This document shows positions 44,766-54,268 of a stretch of 64,000 nucleotides of DNA, in pieces (the first letter of the stretch is position 1; every line of letters begins with the position of its first letter). Source of the DNA: Algibacter lectus (GTDB taxonomy: Bacteria; Bacteroidota; Bacteroidia; Flavobacteriales; Flavobacteriaceae). Location: the NCBI RefSeq assembly GCF_900112395.1, contig NZ_FOLN01000001.1, positions 496,001 through 560,000 of the forward strand. The letters are read 5' to 3'. Made by a program: the position numbers and the translations under genes. A model generated the notes under the pieces. It was not told the origin of the DNA. It made no database searches and saw nothing but the letters and a program-made list of their open reading frames with translations.

Positions 44766-45758
44766 TTATTTTTCATTTATAAAAGCGGTGAATTCGGCTT
44801 GAAACTCTTCTATTGAGTTTACTTTTTCGACTAACTTAAATTTTTTAAATTTAGATTTTGTTAACCAATCTTTCCAAAATACTTTAATAATATCCAAATC
44901 ATTCGGAACAACAGTTTGGCTACCAGTTCTTTTATTTAAGGATCTATCATACAGTTCACAAACAAAAACTTCTACATGTTTTAAATTATCATTTTCTACA
45001 GGTAAGATGCCATAATTATTTTCCTTAAAAAACGCTTCTAGACTTTTTCCTTTACCATTTGTTTTATAATCTTTTCTAAAATTTCTTATTCTAACGCCAT
45101 CTAAAAAATAACATGAATTACCTATGCAATTTCCTTTCCCATATAATCCTGCTTCTATATAACCATCTGTAAATAAAACAAGAATATTTCTGTATTTATT
45201 TGTTATGTTGTATTTATCAACACTCTTAAATACATCTTTTTTTACAACAGTATTAAGTTTATTTTTAAAAAAACTACTTATATCTGCTCCTGCTGGTTTA
45301 ACCTTTGTTTTTTGATACAAATCATCTATGCTCTCTACAAAAGCCCTACTTTCTTTTTGAAACTGAGTCTCTGTTCCGTCAAAAGTTTTTAAGTATAGTT
45401 TGTTTTCTGTTTCTTTTTTATTGATATCTATAACAAAATCGCCTTTATAATTATACTCGGTAATAATATTAGCGTTTGTAAAAATTAAATTTAGAGCATC
45501 TTTTTGACCACTAGTTCGATGATTATACTCATAAAGGTTTGGATAATAATCATTAAAAACACTACCAATCAAATCTATATCATTCATCGGTTTAGGATAC
45601 AAATTAGCTTTTACCCTATTTGACAGATCTGGAGTTATAATTATATTTAAATGTTCTGTTATAATATTCTTAAAAACTCTTTCTTCTTTATCATTTTTAC
45701 ATGAAAAACTGAATAAAAGTAAACAATAAACTAACACTTTAGATTTTAGTAATTTCAT
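44766..45758 (-). CDS. vWA-like lipoprotein
   Basis: 330 aa lipoprotein (lipobox SFSC, Cys20). Two landmarks suggest a von Willebrand A-like fold: IIITPDLSNRV with Asp44/Ser46 (a variant of the DxSxS metal site) and NILVLFTDGY with Asp198. The rest matches no family I recognise. Faces the periplasm or outer membrane. Six bp from the PLD-protein gene upstream and 41 bp from the nuclease gene downstream, so the three are most likely made together. Confidence 0.7.
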   Translation of the reverse strand: MKLLKSKVLVYCLLLFSFSCKNDKEERVFKNIITEHLNIIITPDLSNRVKANLYPKPMNDIDLIGSVFNDYYPNLYEYNHRTSGQKDALNLIFTNANIITEYNYKGDFVIDINKKETENKLYLKTFDGTETQFQKESRAFVESIDDLYQKTKVKPAGADISSFFKNKLNTVVKKDVFKSVDKYNITNKYRNILVLFTDGYIEAGLYGKGNCIGNSCYFLDGVRIRNFRKDYKTNGKGKSLEAFFKENNYGILPVENDNLKHVEVFVCELYDRSLNKRTGSQTVVPNDLDIIKVFWKDWLTKSKFKKFKLVEKVNSIEEFQAEFTAFINEK

Positions 45759-45764
45759 TTTTAG

Positions 45765-47804
45765 TTATTTTGCTGTTGCTTCTTTTCCTTCCAACCATTT
45801 ATCGATTGTTTTTTCTGCACTATCAGACATTAAAGTTGCTTTTTCAATGGAATACTCATCATGCAGCCACTCGTTCCACCCTCCAATAAATGAGCTTATT
45901 CTATGATTTAATGTTGAAAATGAAACCGACACGTTATCATTATCTATATCATTTAAAAACAAACTTGCTTTACTTTTTATAAACTCTATTTTTTTGTCTG
46001 TCAAACTATTATTTGATGTTTTTAATTTATCCATCTCAACAGGTAAAAAAGTTCCTTTCTTATCCACTTGAATAATTTCATTTTTGATTCTTACTACTTC
46101 TATTTCTTTTATCTTAATTTTTTCATTTAAGCTATCAATTTTTGCTCCGTACTCATTATTTTTTTCATCCAAAGCTTTTTTCTGAAACTTCAACTTTTTT
46201 CGTTCTGTTTCTGGAGAACGCTCTTTAAAAAAAACAGATAGTTTTTCAATTAAAATAGAAAGAAAAATGAATGGAAGTGCTCCAAGACAAAATACTAGCC
46301 AAAAATTTAAATCTTCTAATAACCCAAAAAATGTAAGCTCAAAATCTGGGGGTATTTGCTTAGCTTCTTTCTTTATTTCAATTATGGTATTTGTCACTTT
46401 TGCGGCTATAAACCCATCAATAAAGATTACTATTACATAGCAAGCAATCATTTTAAAAATATCCATAACACTCCTCTTTTCTCTTAAATCATTTTTTAAA
46501 TGAGAAACATAGGCTATAACCAGAGGAACAAAAAAGAATAGCATTATAAAATAGCCTGCAAGACCTTCTTTTTTAAATGATTTATTTAATGCATCAGACT
46601 CAAATACCTGTGGATTGATATCAGCCAGAGGAACACCAGCTTTTATTAGCTCCATAGAATCTTGAAGTGAATAAATCATAATATAAAGTGATGAAGAATA
46701 AAATAACATTAAATATCCACCAAGTCCAAGAGTAAATAAAAATAATGGAACAAAGGCAAACCAATTAAAAGCAGGTTTCATAAACTCGAGTTGCAACCCT
46801 GTTATTTTATCTTTAGTTTTAGCTATTTTATCACTAATATCAACAATAGAATTTTTATTAAGCTCTATATCTTTGTTTGTTAATTCTAAATCTTTTTCTA
46901 AAGCCGCTTTTTCAAAGGTTATCTCTTTTTCTTTTGTGATACCTAGTACTTCATCAGAAGTATTTTTTTTAGTTCTATCTATTTCTTCTAATTGAATTAA
47001 TTCTTCTTTTTTCTTTTCAATTTTTTGAATAAGCTTTTCTTTCAACTCTATATTCTCAGCGTTGTCCGAAACATAAAGATGATATAAAGAATTCATAGAT
47101 TTAGTTAAAACATTATGATCTCCACTTACCTCTTTACATAACTCGTACCCTCTATTTTTTAATGATTCTTCATCTGTGTTTTTTGCTTCCGCAGATATTA
47201 TAGATTTAAAGACTTCATCTATAGAAATATTTCCTCTTTCGATCTGAAAACCAGAACTATCATTATAAGATTGACTTTTGCTATTTTCTAATTCCTCTCC
47301 ATTAGTTATTTTATTTGGTTTTATCCTATTCAAAAATGAACCCAATCGACTTTTTTTCTTTTCATCATTGCTTTTTGTTTCTGTCATGGTGTATTTCTTA
47401 AAGTCATTTAACAACTCTTCTATTGTCTGTTTATGATCTGTTTTTATAACAGATTCCGAATTATTTCTTCGAGCATTTACTGTCCAATTATAAGAGCCAT
47501 GAAAACCAATACTATTATCTATAACACAGTATTTTTGATGCATCATTCCAAATCCATTCCCTTTGATACGTGTTAATTTACCTCCCAAATCGGTTAAGGC
47601 TTTAAAATCTAATTTTTGATTATCCTTATTATCTCCTATAACAACAGAAACGACAGTTCCTTCTCTTTGCTTGTCGATTAAAACATCTAATAATTTTTGA
47701 TCAGTGAACCATGCTGTAACAACAATTATTCGATCTTTAGCGTTGCTTAAACTTTCAGATAGATCATTAAAAATTTCTTCTCCTTTTAAGACAGATTGTT
47801 TCAT
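45765..47804 (-). CDS. PLD-domain membrane protein with coiled coils
   Basis: 679 aa. The first 150 residues form a single phospholipase D-like domain with His89-x-Lys91-x4-Asp96 (MMHQKYCVIDN) and the following GSYNWT segment, as in PLD-type nucleases that act as dimers. Then come a charged coiled coil (about 240-340), four or five membrane segments (about 345-525), a second coiled coil (about 530-600) and a soluble tail. No signal peptide, so the PLD domain is probably cytoplasmic at the inner membrane. First gene of the run. Nuclease or lipid substrate cannot be told apart by sequence. Confidence 0.82.
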   Translation of the reverse strand: MKQSVLKGEEIFNDLSESLSNAKDRIIVVTAWFTDQKLLDVLIDKQREGTVVSVVIGDNKDNQKLDFKALTDLGGKLTRIKGNGFGMMHQKYCVIDNSIGFHGSYNWTVNARRNNSESVIKTDHKQTIEELLNDFKKYTMTETKSNDEKKKSRLGSFLNRIKPNKITNGEELENSKSQSYNDSSGFQIERGNISIDEVFKSIISAEAKNTDEESLKNRGYELCKEVSGDHNVLTKSMNSLYHLYVSDNAENIELKEKLIQKIEKKKEELIQLEEIDRTKKNTSDEVLGITKEKEITFEKAALEKDLELTNKDIELNKNSIVDISDKIAKTKDKITGLQLEFMKPAFNWFAFVPLFLFTLGLGGYLMLFYSSSLYIMIYSLQDSMELIKAGVPLADINPQVFESDALNKSFKKEGLAGYFIMLFFFVPLVIAYVSHLKNDLREKRSVMDIFKMIACYVIVIFIDGFIAAKVTNTIIEIKKEAKQIPPDFELTFFGLLEDLNFWLVFCLGALPFIFLSILIEKLSVFFKERSPETERKKLKFQKKALDEKNNEYGAKIDSLNEKIKIKEIEVVRIKNEIIQVDKKGTFLPVEMDKLKTSNNSLTDKKIEFIKSKASLFLNDIDNDNVSVSFSTLNHRISSFIGGWNEWLHDEYSIEKATLMSDSAEKTIDKWLEGKEATAK

Positions 47805-48015
47805 TTTATTGCTGTTTTTATAAAAAACTTATTAAAAATTAAAAAGATAAAAGTCTTACGACATACACTCGTAGACAGAGCTTTATAATTATCTCATCAA
47901 ATTTAAATGAATAAATCATAAAAATTTTACGGGTTTCCGTAAAGCCAAATAATATTTTCAATATATATTTGATTTAATTTTTTTAATGATAACTTATAAC
48001 AAACTAATTATAATG

Positions 48016-48052
48016 AAAAAGGAATGAAGCTTTAACAGCTCCATTCCTTTTT
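48016..48052. terminator. Bidirectional hairpin after the small lipoprotein gene
   Basis: AAAAAGGAAT and ATTCCTTTTT flank an inner AGCT/AGCT pairing, giving a stem with A-run and T-run on either side. It ends transcription of the minus-strand small lipoprotein gene. Confidence 0.75.
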
Positions 48053-48072
48053 CAGATTTTTTAAATACACAA

Positions 48073-48237
48073 TTAATCCTCTGTTGGAGGTGGTGGCGGA
48101 ATTGGGCTATCGTCTCCGCAACACTCTTCCTCATCTATTGAAACAGGAAAGGAATCAGGAGTATTTGTTTGTGGAGTACAAGAAAAGATTGAGACACCTA
48201 AAATAGCTGTTAATAATATTACATTAATATTTTTCAT
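48073..48237 (-). CDS. Very small lipoprotein
   Basis: 54 aa. The leader MKNINVILLTAILGVSIFSC ends in a lipobox (IFSC). The mature part is only about 35 residues, acidic and Pro-rich (EEECCGDDSPIPPPPPTED). An intrinsic terminator lies 20 bp after the stop, which supports a real transcript. Function unknown; small acidic lipoproteins like this are frequent in Flavobacteriaceae. Confidence 0.7.
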   Translation of the reverse strand: MKNINVILLTAILGVSIFSCTPQTNTPDSFPVSIDEEECCGDDSPIPPPPPTED

Positions 48238-48597
48238 TTTATAATTCTTTAAGATTGGACAATAGTTATGCTATCCGATATTTATCGGACTTTAATAGGT
48301 TTAGCTAAAAGCTATAATGAAGAGACGTCTCTCTATTTTGGGAAGTATGGAAGACTGAATTAGAGAAATAAAATTACTTCCCAGATGTTTTTACATCTCT
48401 AAATAGTCACTCCGTTTTAGAATCTAATCACAGTATTATAAATACTTGGTTTGGATTGATTCTGAAGCAAATCACGGAATATTTGAAAGAATGTTTAGGA
48501 AATTTAACGGAAGGATTTAGGAAGCTATCAGGAAAAATTTTTCCTGTCAATTTCCCATAAATTAATTATTTTTATTGGACTCGTTATCAAAGATTAA
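48238..48597. other. Divergent intergenic region
   Basis: 360 bp between the small lipoprotein gene and the plus-strand gene at 48598, presumably with both promoters. It holds a 12-bp palindrome AGAGACGTCTCT (48321-48332) and a hairpin AGATGTTTTTACATCT (48383-48398). A near copy of the latter (one mismatch) is at 56098-56113. No gene seen. Confidence 0.5.
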
Positions 48598-49320
48598 ATG
48601 CATAAAATACTAATTTTAAAAGCCTTCAAGAAAGCTGAAGCTGACAGAATACTATTAGGAGATAAAAAACCTTCCTTAACGAATAAAGCTGAAGACATAG
48701 CGGATTATGTCTCTCAAGAAACAGGTTTTGTTCTTGGAGAAAGAAGTTATCGAGATTACAGGAAAGATGCTGAAGCTTTAAAAATATCAGATGGAGATAT
48801 TAATATAAAACAACATAAAGTAGTTTGTGGACTATTGAAATATTTAGAATTTGATAATTATGAAGAGTTTAAGAAAGTAAATGAAGCTACAATTAATAAC
48901 AATCCTAATTTAAAAGTTAAAAAGAAAACATCGTCTAAATTTGATGTAAAACATAAAATTACACTAGGGGTTTTATGTTCTTTAATAATTATTTTTTTAT
49001 CATTTAAATACTTAAATACCCAGCGTTGGATGAGTTGGGAAAATGACCATTATATAGAAACTAATTTTGATCCAGAAAATTATGAATTAGGTAATTTAAA
49101 ATTATATAATCCTGATAGAATTGATAATTTTAGAAAAATCATTCCAAATTGTGACACACAATTTTATACAGAAACAGGAAATACAAATGTATGGTATGGT
49201 AAAAATGAAACAGGAGTTCTAGAATATTTTACTGCTCTCGGAAAACACCCCACAACAGGCAAAACATTAAAAGAAATTACCGACTATATGATAAAAAAAC
49301 ATATTTGTTCTGATTATTAA
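48598..49320 (+). CDS. Uncharacterised single-pass membrane protein
   Basis: 240 aa. The N-terminal 100 residues are soluble and helical (ADRILLGDKKPSLTNKAEDIADYVSQ, with SYRDYRKDAEAL), perhaps a DNA- or protein-binding module. One membrane helix at about 122-140 (ITLGVLCSLIIIFLSF). The C-terminal 100 residues (WMSWENDHYIETNFD to IKKHICSDY) should lie outside, with Cys pairs that could bridge. This architecture is one I have seen in Bacteroidota hypothetical proteins but cannot name. Isolated gene. Confidence 0.75.
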   Translation: MHKILILKAFKKAEADRILLGDKKPSLTNKAEDIADYVSQETGFVLGERSYRDYRKDAEALKISDGDINIKQHKVVCGLLKYLEFDNYEEFKKVNEATINNNPNLKVKKKTSSKFDVKHKITLGVLCSLIIIFLSFKYLNTQRWMSWENDHYIETNFDPENYELGNLKLYNPDRIDNFRKIIPNCDTQFYTETGNTNVWYGKNETGVLEYFTALGKHPTTGKTLKEITDYMIKKHICSDY

Positions 49321-49517
49321 ATTTCAATTAGACAAGTAAGGAAAAAAAACACCTAACTATAAGTTTTTTTTTAAATAAACGGCTTTACTCCCGATAATTA
49401 CTGGTATTTACACTAAAATAAAAGCATTTGTCAACCTTATCCGTGAAAACTTATCTGGTATAATTAATATGGTTTGTTTTAAAAGAATTAGCTTCAAAAG
49501 ACAACTAATTTAGTCAG

Positions 49518-50642
49518 TTATTGATTTACATTTTGTTCTAAAATCTGCTCTTTATCAAGATTAAACGAACTTTTTCTAACCTTTAAAATAACAGGGTAGA
49601 TTATACCAATAAAAAATAAAACTAAACTTAAAAATAATAAGTTAGATGGCGAAACAAACACTGTATTTGCAGTAAGAATTCCTAAAATCAGTAAAACTGA
49701 TATGGGTAAGGATAAAGCTAATATCGATATTGCAAAATTTGCATTAAAGGTTTTATCCTGCGCTGCACGGTTTTTTTCTTTAAAATCAATACCAGAAATG
49801 TGTGCATAAGGCCAAAAACTACATGCGCTTAAAGAAAAGGCGATGAGAACTAGTATATCATTTTTAACAACTAAATTAAAAGTAAAAACAACTGCAGAAA
49901 TAAGTAGAAGTGTAAAAGCTGCTCTAAGGATAAGTAATGAAAATATTTCGAAAAATTGCTTCTTTTTCAATTTTACAGCTAATCCAATAAAAATTAAAAC
50001 TAGCGGCGTCATTATCGCACTTAGTCGAGTTAAAGTACTGCCCAAAAAGTTAGGCAGACTATCTAAAGAGATATTAAATGAAACCAATATAAGCGCTGCG
50101 AAAATAAAAAGATTAACAGGCTCGTAAAGTAAAGTGAGTAAAAGCGATTTTAACCTCGATTTTAAAGGCATTTTTTGTGTATCTGCCTTTTTGTAATGCC
50201 ACTTTACAGCCAATAAATATAACAGAAATAGAACAAAGAATTTGTTACCTAAATCGGCCATGGCTGCATTAGCTAAAGCGCCATCTCCTAGAAATTCTAA
50301 AATAAAAGGAAAACAAGATAGTCCTGGAGCCAAAGAAGGAATTAAAAGTTTAGCACTTCTGCCAGATGGTGAGTTTTCATCTATTCCAATAATAAGCAGT
50401 AACAAAGGAGATATGGCCAACAATAATAAATTTAGACCAAGTGCTAATGCTGGAAAAAGAATAAGGTTACTATCAATTTTTATTTTTAATAGGGCTATAA
50501 ATATAGTTGCAGGTAAAACTATGGAAAGAATTAAACTTTTCAATCCATTGGTTTCATCGCCTGCCGATATTTTCTTTCTTAACAACAGCCCTATAACTAC
50601 AAAAAGAAGAAACGAAATAGGTTTATCTAAAACATTCTCCAT
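49518..50642 (-). CDS. AEC (auxin efflux carrier) family transporter
   Basis: 374 aa, about ten membrane helices in two inverted halves, ending in a short cytoplasmic tail. The patterns FLLFVVIGLLLRKKI at the start, SLAPGLSCFPF in the broken helix of the first half and VLIAFSLSACSFWPYAHISG in the second fit the AEC/BART superfamily of secondary carriers for organic anions and amino acid-like compounds. 3 bp downstream of the aminotransferase gene, so the two form an operon. It may carry the aminotransferase's substrate or product; inference. Confidence 0.85.
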   Translation of the reverse strand: MENVLDKPISFLLFVVIGLLLRKKISAGDETNGLKSLILSIVLPATIFIALLKIKIDSNLILFPALALGLNLLLLAISPLLLLIIGIDENSPSGRSAKLLIPSLAPGLSCFPFILEFLGDGALANAAMADLGNKFFVLFLLYLLAVKWHYKKADTQKMPLKSRLKSLLLTLLYEPVNLFIFAALILVSFNISLDSLPNFLGSTLTRLSAIMTPLVLIFIGLAVKLKKKQFFEIFSLLILRAAFTLLLISAVVFTFNLVVKNDILVLIAFSLSACSFWPYAHISGIDFKEKNRAAQDKTFNANFAISILALSLPISVLLILGILTANTVFVSPSNLLFLSLVLFFIGIIYPVILKVRKSSFNLDKEQILEQNVNQ

Positions 50643-50645
50643 CTA

Positions 50646-51839
50646 TTAGGCAAAGATTTCGCTAATAGCATTAGTAAAAGCTTTCATTTCATCTAGAGTG
50701 CCAATACTTACTCTACACCAGTTTTTATCCCAAAACTTAAAGGCTCTTACAGCAACATTTTTACCATAAATTTTTTCTAAGAATTTTTCGCCATCCATTG
50801 GGATTTCAAAAATGATGAAGTTAGTTTCAGAAGGCAAACAAGAGAAGTTATTAGATTTTAAATACGTCATGGTATAATCTCTAGCTTCCGTAATTTTTGC
50901 TTTACAATCTATTAAAAATGCATCATTATCTAGACTTGTTGAAGCTGCAGCAATTGTTGGCCCTGTAATGCCCATTCCGCCACGAGTAATTTCACTAATT
51001 CGTTCTAAAGTTTCTTTTTTACCTATTACATAACCAATACGTAAACCAGCCATACCATGGATTTTAGAAAATGTACGCGCAACAATGACGTTTTCACCTT
51101 CTGCTACCAAGGAATTCATAGAATCTTTTAACCCATTTTTGGAAAGCTCGATATAAGCTTCATCAACAAAAACAGGTACTTTTTTTGAGACTCTTCGGCA
51201 AAATTCCTTTAATTTCTTTGCATCGGTAATTGAACCTGTTGGATTGTTTGGATTACAGATATAAACAAGTTTTGTATTCTCATCCACTCCTGCTTCCATA
51301 GCATCTAAATCGTGTTGAGAATCTTCTAATAATTTGTATGACTTCCATTCTCCTCCAACAGATTTTGCAACTACAATAAGTGACATATAGCTTGGATCGG
51401 CACTAACAACATTACCTCCTTTATTAAAAAACACCATGGCCACTTTTTCCAATAAATCTGAAGAACCAGGCCCCATTAAAATCTGATCTGGCGTTACGCC
51501 TTCATTCTTTACAATTTTAGCTTCAAGCTCTTTTAAGCTTTTCCAAGCATATCTATTTCCTGCAAATACTTCATCCTGAAATGCCTTAGCCGCTTCTGGA
51601 GGCGGACCATAAGGATTTTCATTAGCTCTTAAAATCACTAATGAATCTTCAACTTCATTTAGTATAGGTGGAGTAAATTCATTAAAAGTATTCTTATAAT
51701 TATATAAAAAAGGACTGTTGCTTTTTTGAGCCTCTGTAACATTAGCACTCCAAATATCATTAGGCATTAATGCTAAAGTAAATAAAGAAAGTCCTCCTTT
51801 TTTTAACAAATCTCTTCTACTAAATTCGGTTGATTTCAT
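50646..51839 (-). CDS. Tat-targeted PLP aminotransferase (histidinol-phosphate aminotransferase-like)
   Basis: 397 aa fold-type I PLP enzyme. It has ANENPYGPP near the start of the domain, PGSSDLLEKVA, ICNPNNPTGS, DEAYIEL and the PLP-lysine segment RTFSKIHGMAGLRIGY. This is a class like HisC. Unusually, residues 1-35 are a Tat signal (SRRDLLKKGG, hydrophobic stretch), so the cofactor-loaded enzyme should be exported to the periplasm. Biosynthetic HisC is cytoplasmic, so the role is likely different, perhaps on an imported or exported amino acid. Shares an operon with the AEC transporter. Confidence 0.9.
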   Translation of the reverse strand: MKSTEFSRRDLLKKGGLSLFTLALMPNDIWSANVTEAQKSNSPFLYNYKNTFNEFTPPILNEVEDSLVILRANENPYGPPPEAAKAFQDEVFAGNRYAWKSLKELEAKIVKNEGVTPDQILMGPGSSDLLEKVAMVFFNKGGNVVSADPSYMSLIVVAKSVGGEWKSYKLLEDSQHDLDAMEAGVDENTKLVYICNPNNPTGSITDAKKLKEFCRRVSKKVPVFVDEAYIELSKNGLKDSMNSLVAEGENVIVARTFSKIHGMAGLRIGYVIGKKETLERISEITRGGMGITGPTIAAASTSLDNDAFLIDCKAKITEARDYTMTYLKSNNFSCLPSETNFIIFEIPMDGEKFLEKIYGKNVAVRAFKFWDKNWCRVSIGTLDEMKAFTNAISEIFA

Positions 51840-52341
51840 AGTTTTATTTTATAAAAAGTTGAGATCAGAAGTTAATAAACTTGAATAAAACGAAAGGAGT
51901 GAAAAACATAAAAAGCACTACCCCTTTTTTTGTATTACGAAAAAATTGAGGCGTTTTTTTATGGGGTTGACAAAAAAAGCGATTTAAAGGCGATTTTTAA
52001 AAAATTGAAAATTCTAAATAATATGTTTTCGCTTATATTTTTCAATAATCTGTAACAGAAATCAACCTAAATAAAACAATTAGTAATCAATTAAACATTA
52101 AGTAGTATAAATTTGAATTTATTGATATTGAGTGGAAAAATAAAAAATCACTGCAATAATATCGAATTTTAGCGGATTTATAATTATTAACAATCTATTC
52201 GAACCATTGATTAATTGGTGTATTATTTCTCGATCAAACTTTTATTAACGCAAATCACGCAAAAAAAGCCGCAAAAAATGCAATTAAATTGTACAACCAA
52301 ATAAGATTACATTTACCTTTATACTATAAAACCCCAACAAA
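51840..52341. other. Long AT-rich intergenic region
   Basis: 502 bp between divergent genes, with no gene. It contains short partial repeats: GCGATTT twice near 51980-51997, and a stretch at 52185-52276 with two parts that recur elsewhere, near 53983 and near 58087. Promoters for both flanking genes must lie here but are not clear. Confidence 0.5.
52192..52276. repeat. Degenerate repeat copies around the beta-helix gene and beyond the island
   Basis: AATCTATTCGAA at 52192-52203 recurs at 53989-54000, and the similarity continues imperfectly for about 40 bp. The adjoining part 52226-52276 (TTTCTCGATCAAAC, then TCACGCAAAA) matches 58087-58137 at roughly three quarters of positions. These look like decayed copies of one small repeat; their nature is unknown. 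Confidence 0.4.
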
Positions 52342-53850
52342 ATGAATTTACCTAAACTCTCTTTCCTTTTCCTTTTAATAATAACATCAAGTTACAACTT
52401 GAAAGCTACTAACTACTATGTCTCAAATTCTGGACTAAACTCAAATACAGGATTAAGCCAAAATGATGCTTTCTTAACCATTCAACATGCTGCGGATCTT
52501 GTTATTGCAGGAGATACCGTTTTTGTCGAAAATGGAATTTACGTAGGTTTTGACTTAAGAAATGTAAATGGCACAGCAGCAAATCCTATAATTTTTATGG
52601 GAACTGGAAATAGTGTATTAATTAATCAAAGTGGTGCAATAAGAAACGATGGTATTAACATTGAGAATGCTAACTATATAATAATCGATGGCTTTATTGT
52701 TAAAGATATGCTGGGAAATGGTAATGGAATACGAGTGGTGGTTTCTAATAATTGTATTGTTAGAAATTGTGCTTGCGACAATAATGCAGAACGAGGAATT
52801 TTTACAGCATTTACAGATGATATTCTAATTGAATACAATGTTTGCACTAACTCAATCGATGAACACGGAATTTATGTCTCTAATAGTTCAGACAGACCTA
52901 TAATTAGATATAATGAGTGCTATGGTAATAATAATGTTGGAATCCATTTAAACGGAGATTCATCTGCAGGAGGAGATGGAATAATTAGTGATGCCTTAAT
53001 CTACGGTAACAATATTCATGATAACAATGGAGCTGCTGGAATAAATATGGATGGACTACAAAATCCTACAGTTTATAATAACCTTATATATAATAATCAT
53101 TCCGCTCAAGGAATTTCACTTTTCCAACAAGATGGAGCCATTGTAACTAATGGAGCCAAAATATATAATAATACCATTATTGTTCCTTCTGATGGTAGAT
53201 GGGGAATACTACTTCAAAACGGAGCTAATATTAATACAGAAATCTATAATAACATCATTATTAATCAACACGCTTGGAGAGGCTGTATTGCTATAAATGA
53301 TACTACCATGTTTACAAGCGATAACAATATATTGAACGATAAAATGAGTAATAAAGGAGACGGTTCGACTATTAGTTTAGCCGCATGGCAAGCATTAGGG
53401 CTTGACACAAACTCTCTACTGGCTAGCTCCATGAATTCCATATTTGTTGACCCAACATTAAATGATTTTAATTTGGCAACAGATTCTCAAGCTATTGATA
53501 CAGGTACCAACCTTGTAAGTACAATAGTTACGTACGATATAAATGAAAATACAAGACCTAAAGGAATAAATTATGATATAGGAGCTTATGAGTTTGACAG
53601 TACGCTTTCTACAGATAATAATTCACCTATATTCAAAGGTATTGCCGTTTATCCTAACCCAACTAGTGGTATAATAAACACGAAAATTAAAAACTTAAAT
53701 AATATTATTCTATATGATATAACAGGTCGTTTTATTAAAATCATTGAACCAAAATCATCAATTGATTTAACTGAATTACCAAATGGTATTTATCTATTAA
53801 AATTTATATCAAATGAAAGAGAGTTTATAACAAGAGTTATAAAGGAGTAA
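52342..53850 (+). CDS. Secreted right-handed parallel beta-helix protein with T9SS sorting domain
   Basis: 502 aa, with a signal peptide ending LKA. The start, YYVSNSGLNSNTGLSQNDAFLTIQHAADLVIAGDTVFVENGIY, is a classic beginning for parallel beta-helix proteins. Repeating turns with Asn-rich ladders follow (IIIDGFIVKD, CIVRNCACDN, ALIYGNNIHDN, TVYNNLIYNN). The last 70 residues (VYPNPTSGIINTKI to FITRVIKE) form a T9SS type A sorting domain. Surface-exposed; could bind or cleave polysaccharide, but no lyase catalytic set is identifiable. Confidence 0.88.
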   Translation: MNLPKLSFLFLLIITSSYNLKATNYYVSNSGLNSNTGLSQNDAFLTIQHAADLVIAGDTVFVENGIYVGFDLRNVNGTAANPIIFMGTGNSVLINQSGAIRNDGINIENANYIIIDGFIVKDMLGNGNGIRVVVSNNCIVRNCACDNNAERGIFTAFTDDILIEYNVCTNSIDEHGIYVSNSSDRPIIRYNECYGNNNVGIHLNGDSSAGGDGIISDALIYGNNIHDNNGAAGINMDGLQNPTVYNNLIYNNHSAQGISLFQQDGAIVTNGAKIYNNTIIVPSDGRWGILLQNGANINTEIYNNIIINQHAWRGCIAINDTTMFTSDNNILNDKMSNKGDGSTISLAAWQALGLDTNSLLASSMNSIFVDPTLNDFNLATDSQAIDTGTNLVSTIVTYDINENTRPKGINYDIGAYEFDSTLSTDNNSPIFKGIAVYPNPTSGIINTKIKNLNNIILYDITGRFIKIIEPKSSIDLTELPNGIYLLKFISNEREFITRVIKE

Positions 53851-54268
53851 TACCGCATATAATTAATGACTTGTGTAACTACTTACGAAAATCCTATCTA
53901 TTTTCTATTCGGTTTACATTCGCGAAATTAGGCCCCTACAACACTGAACAAACCATATACATAAGGGTAGGCACACCAAACCGTTGATAATCTATTCGAA
54001 TGGTTGGTAAATTAGTTGATTAACCGCGCAACTAAACATACACAAACAGGTTACCATTAATTCCTGAACGCAGCAGCAGCTCTAAAACAATAAAGAGAAG
54101 TAGCAATTTAACAACTGGCAAATTATTCAAAACTAAGAAAGGGTTATCATTAAAAGTGATAACCCTTTCTAAAAACTTGTATTTATTATTCTTATCTAAA
54201 CTTCTTGAAAACTCATTGTTTATTTAAAATGTTTGACACTATCAAAGTCATAAGATTACTAGTATTGA
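53851..54268. other. Intergenic region between convergent surface-protein genes
   Basis: 418 bp without a gene. It holds one copy of the degenerate repeat (about 53983-54030) and a strong hairpin at 54136-54170. Confidence 0.5.
54136..54170. terminator. Strong hairpin between convergent genes
   Basis: AGAAAGGGTTATCA (54136) and TGATAACCCTTTCT (54157) form a perfect 14-bp stem with a 7-nt loop. There is no long T-run, but the position between two gene ends fits a terminator or transcript-end stabiliser. Confidence 0.65.

Noticed and set aside
48321-48332. Palindrome AGAGACGTCTCT as a regulator operator
   Set aside because: Single 12-bp palindrome with no second copy seen and no linked regulator; too little to claim function.
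51840-52341. CRISPR array or riboswitch in the long intergenic region
   Set aside because: Only short imperfect repeats without regular spacing; no recognisable aptamer pattern.
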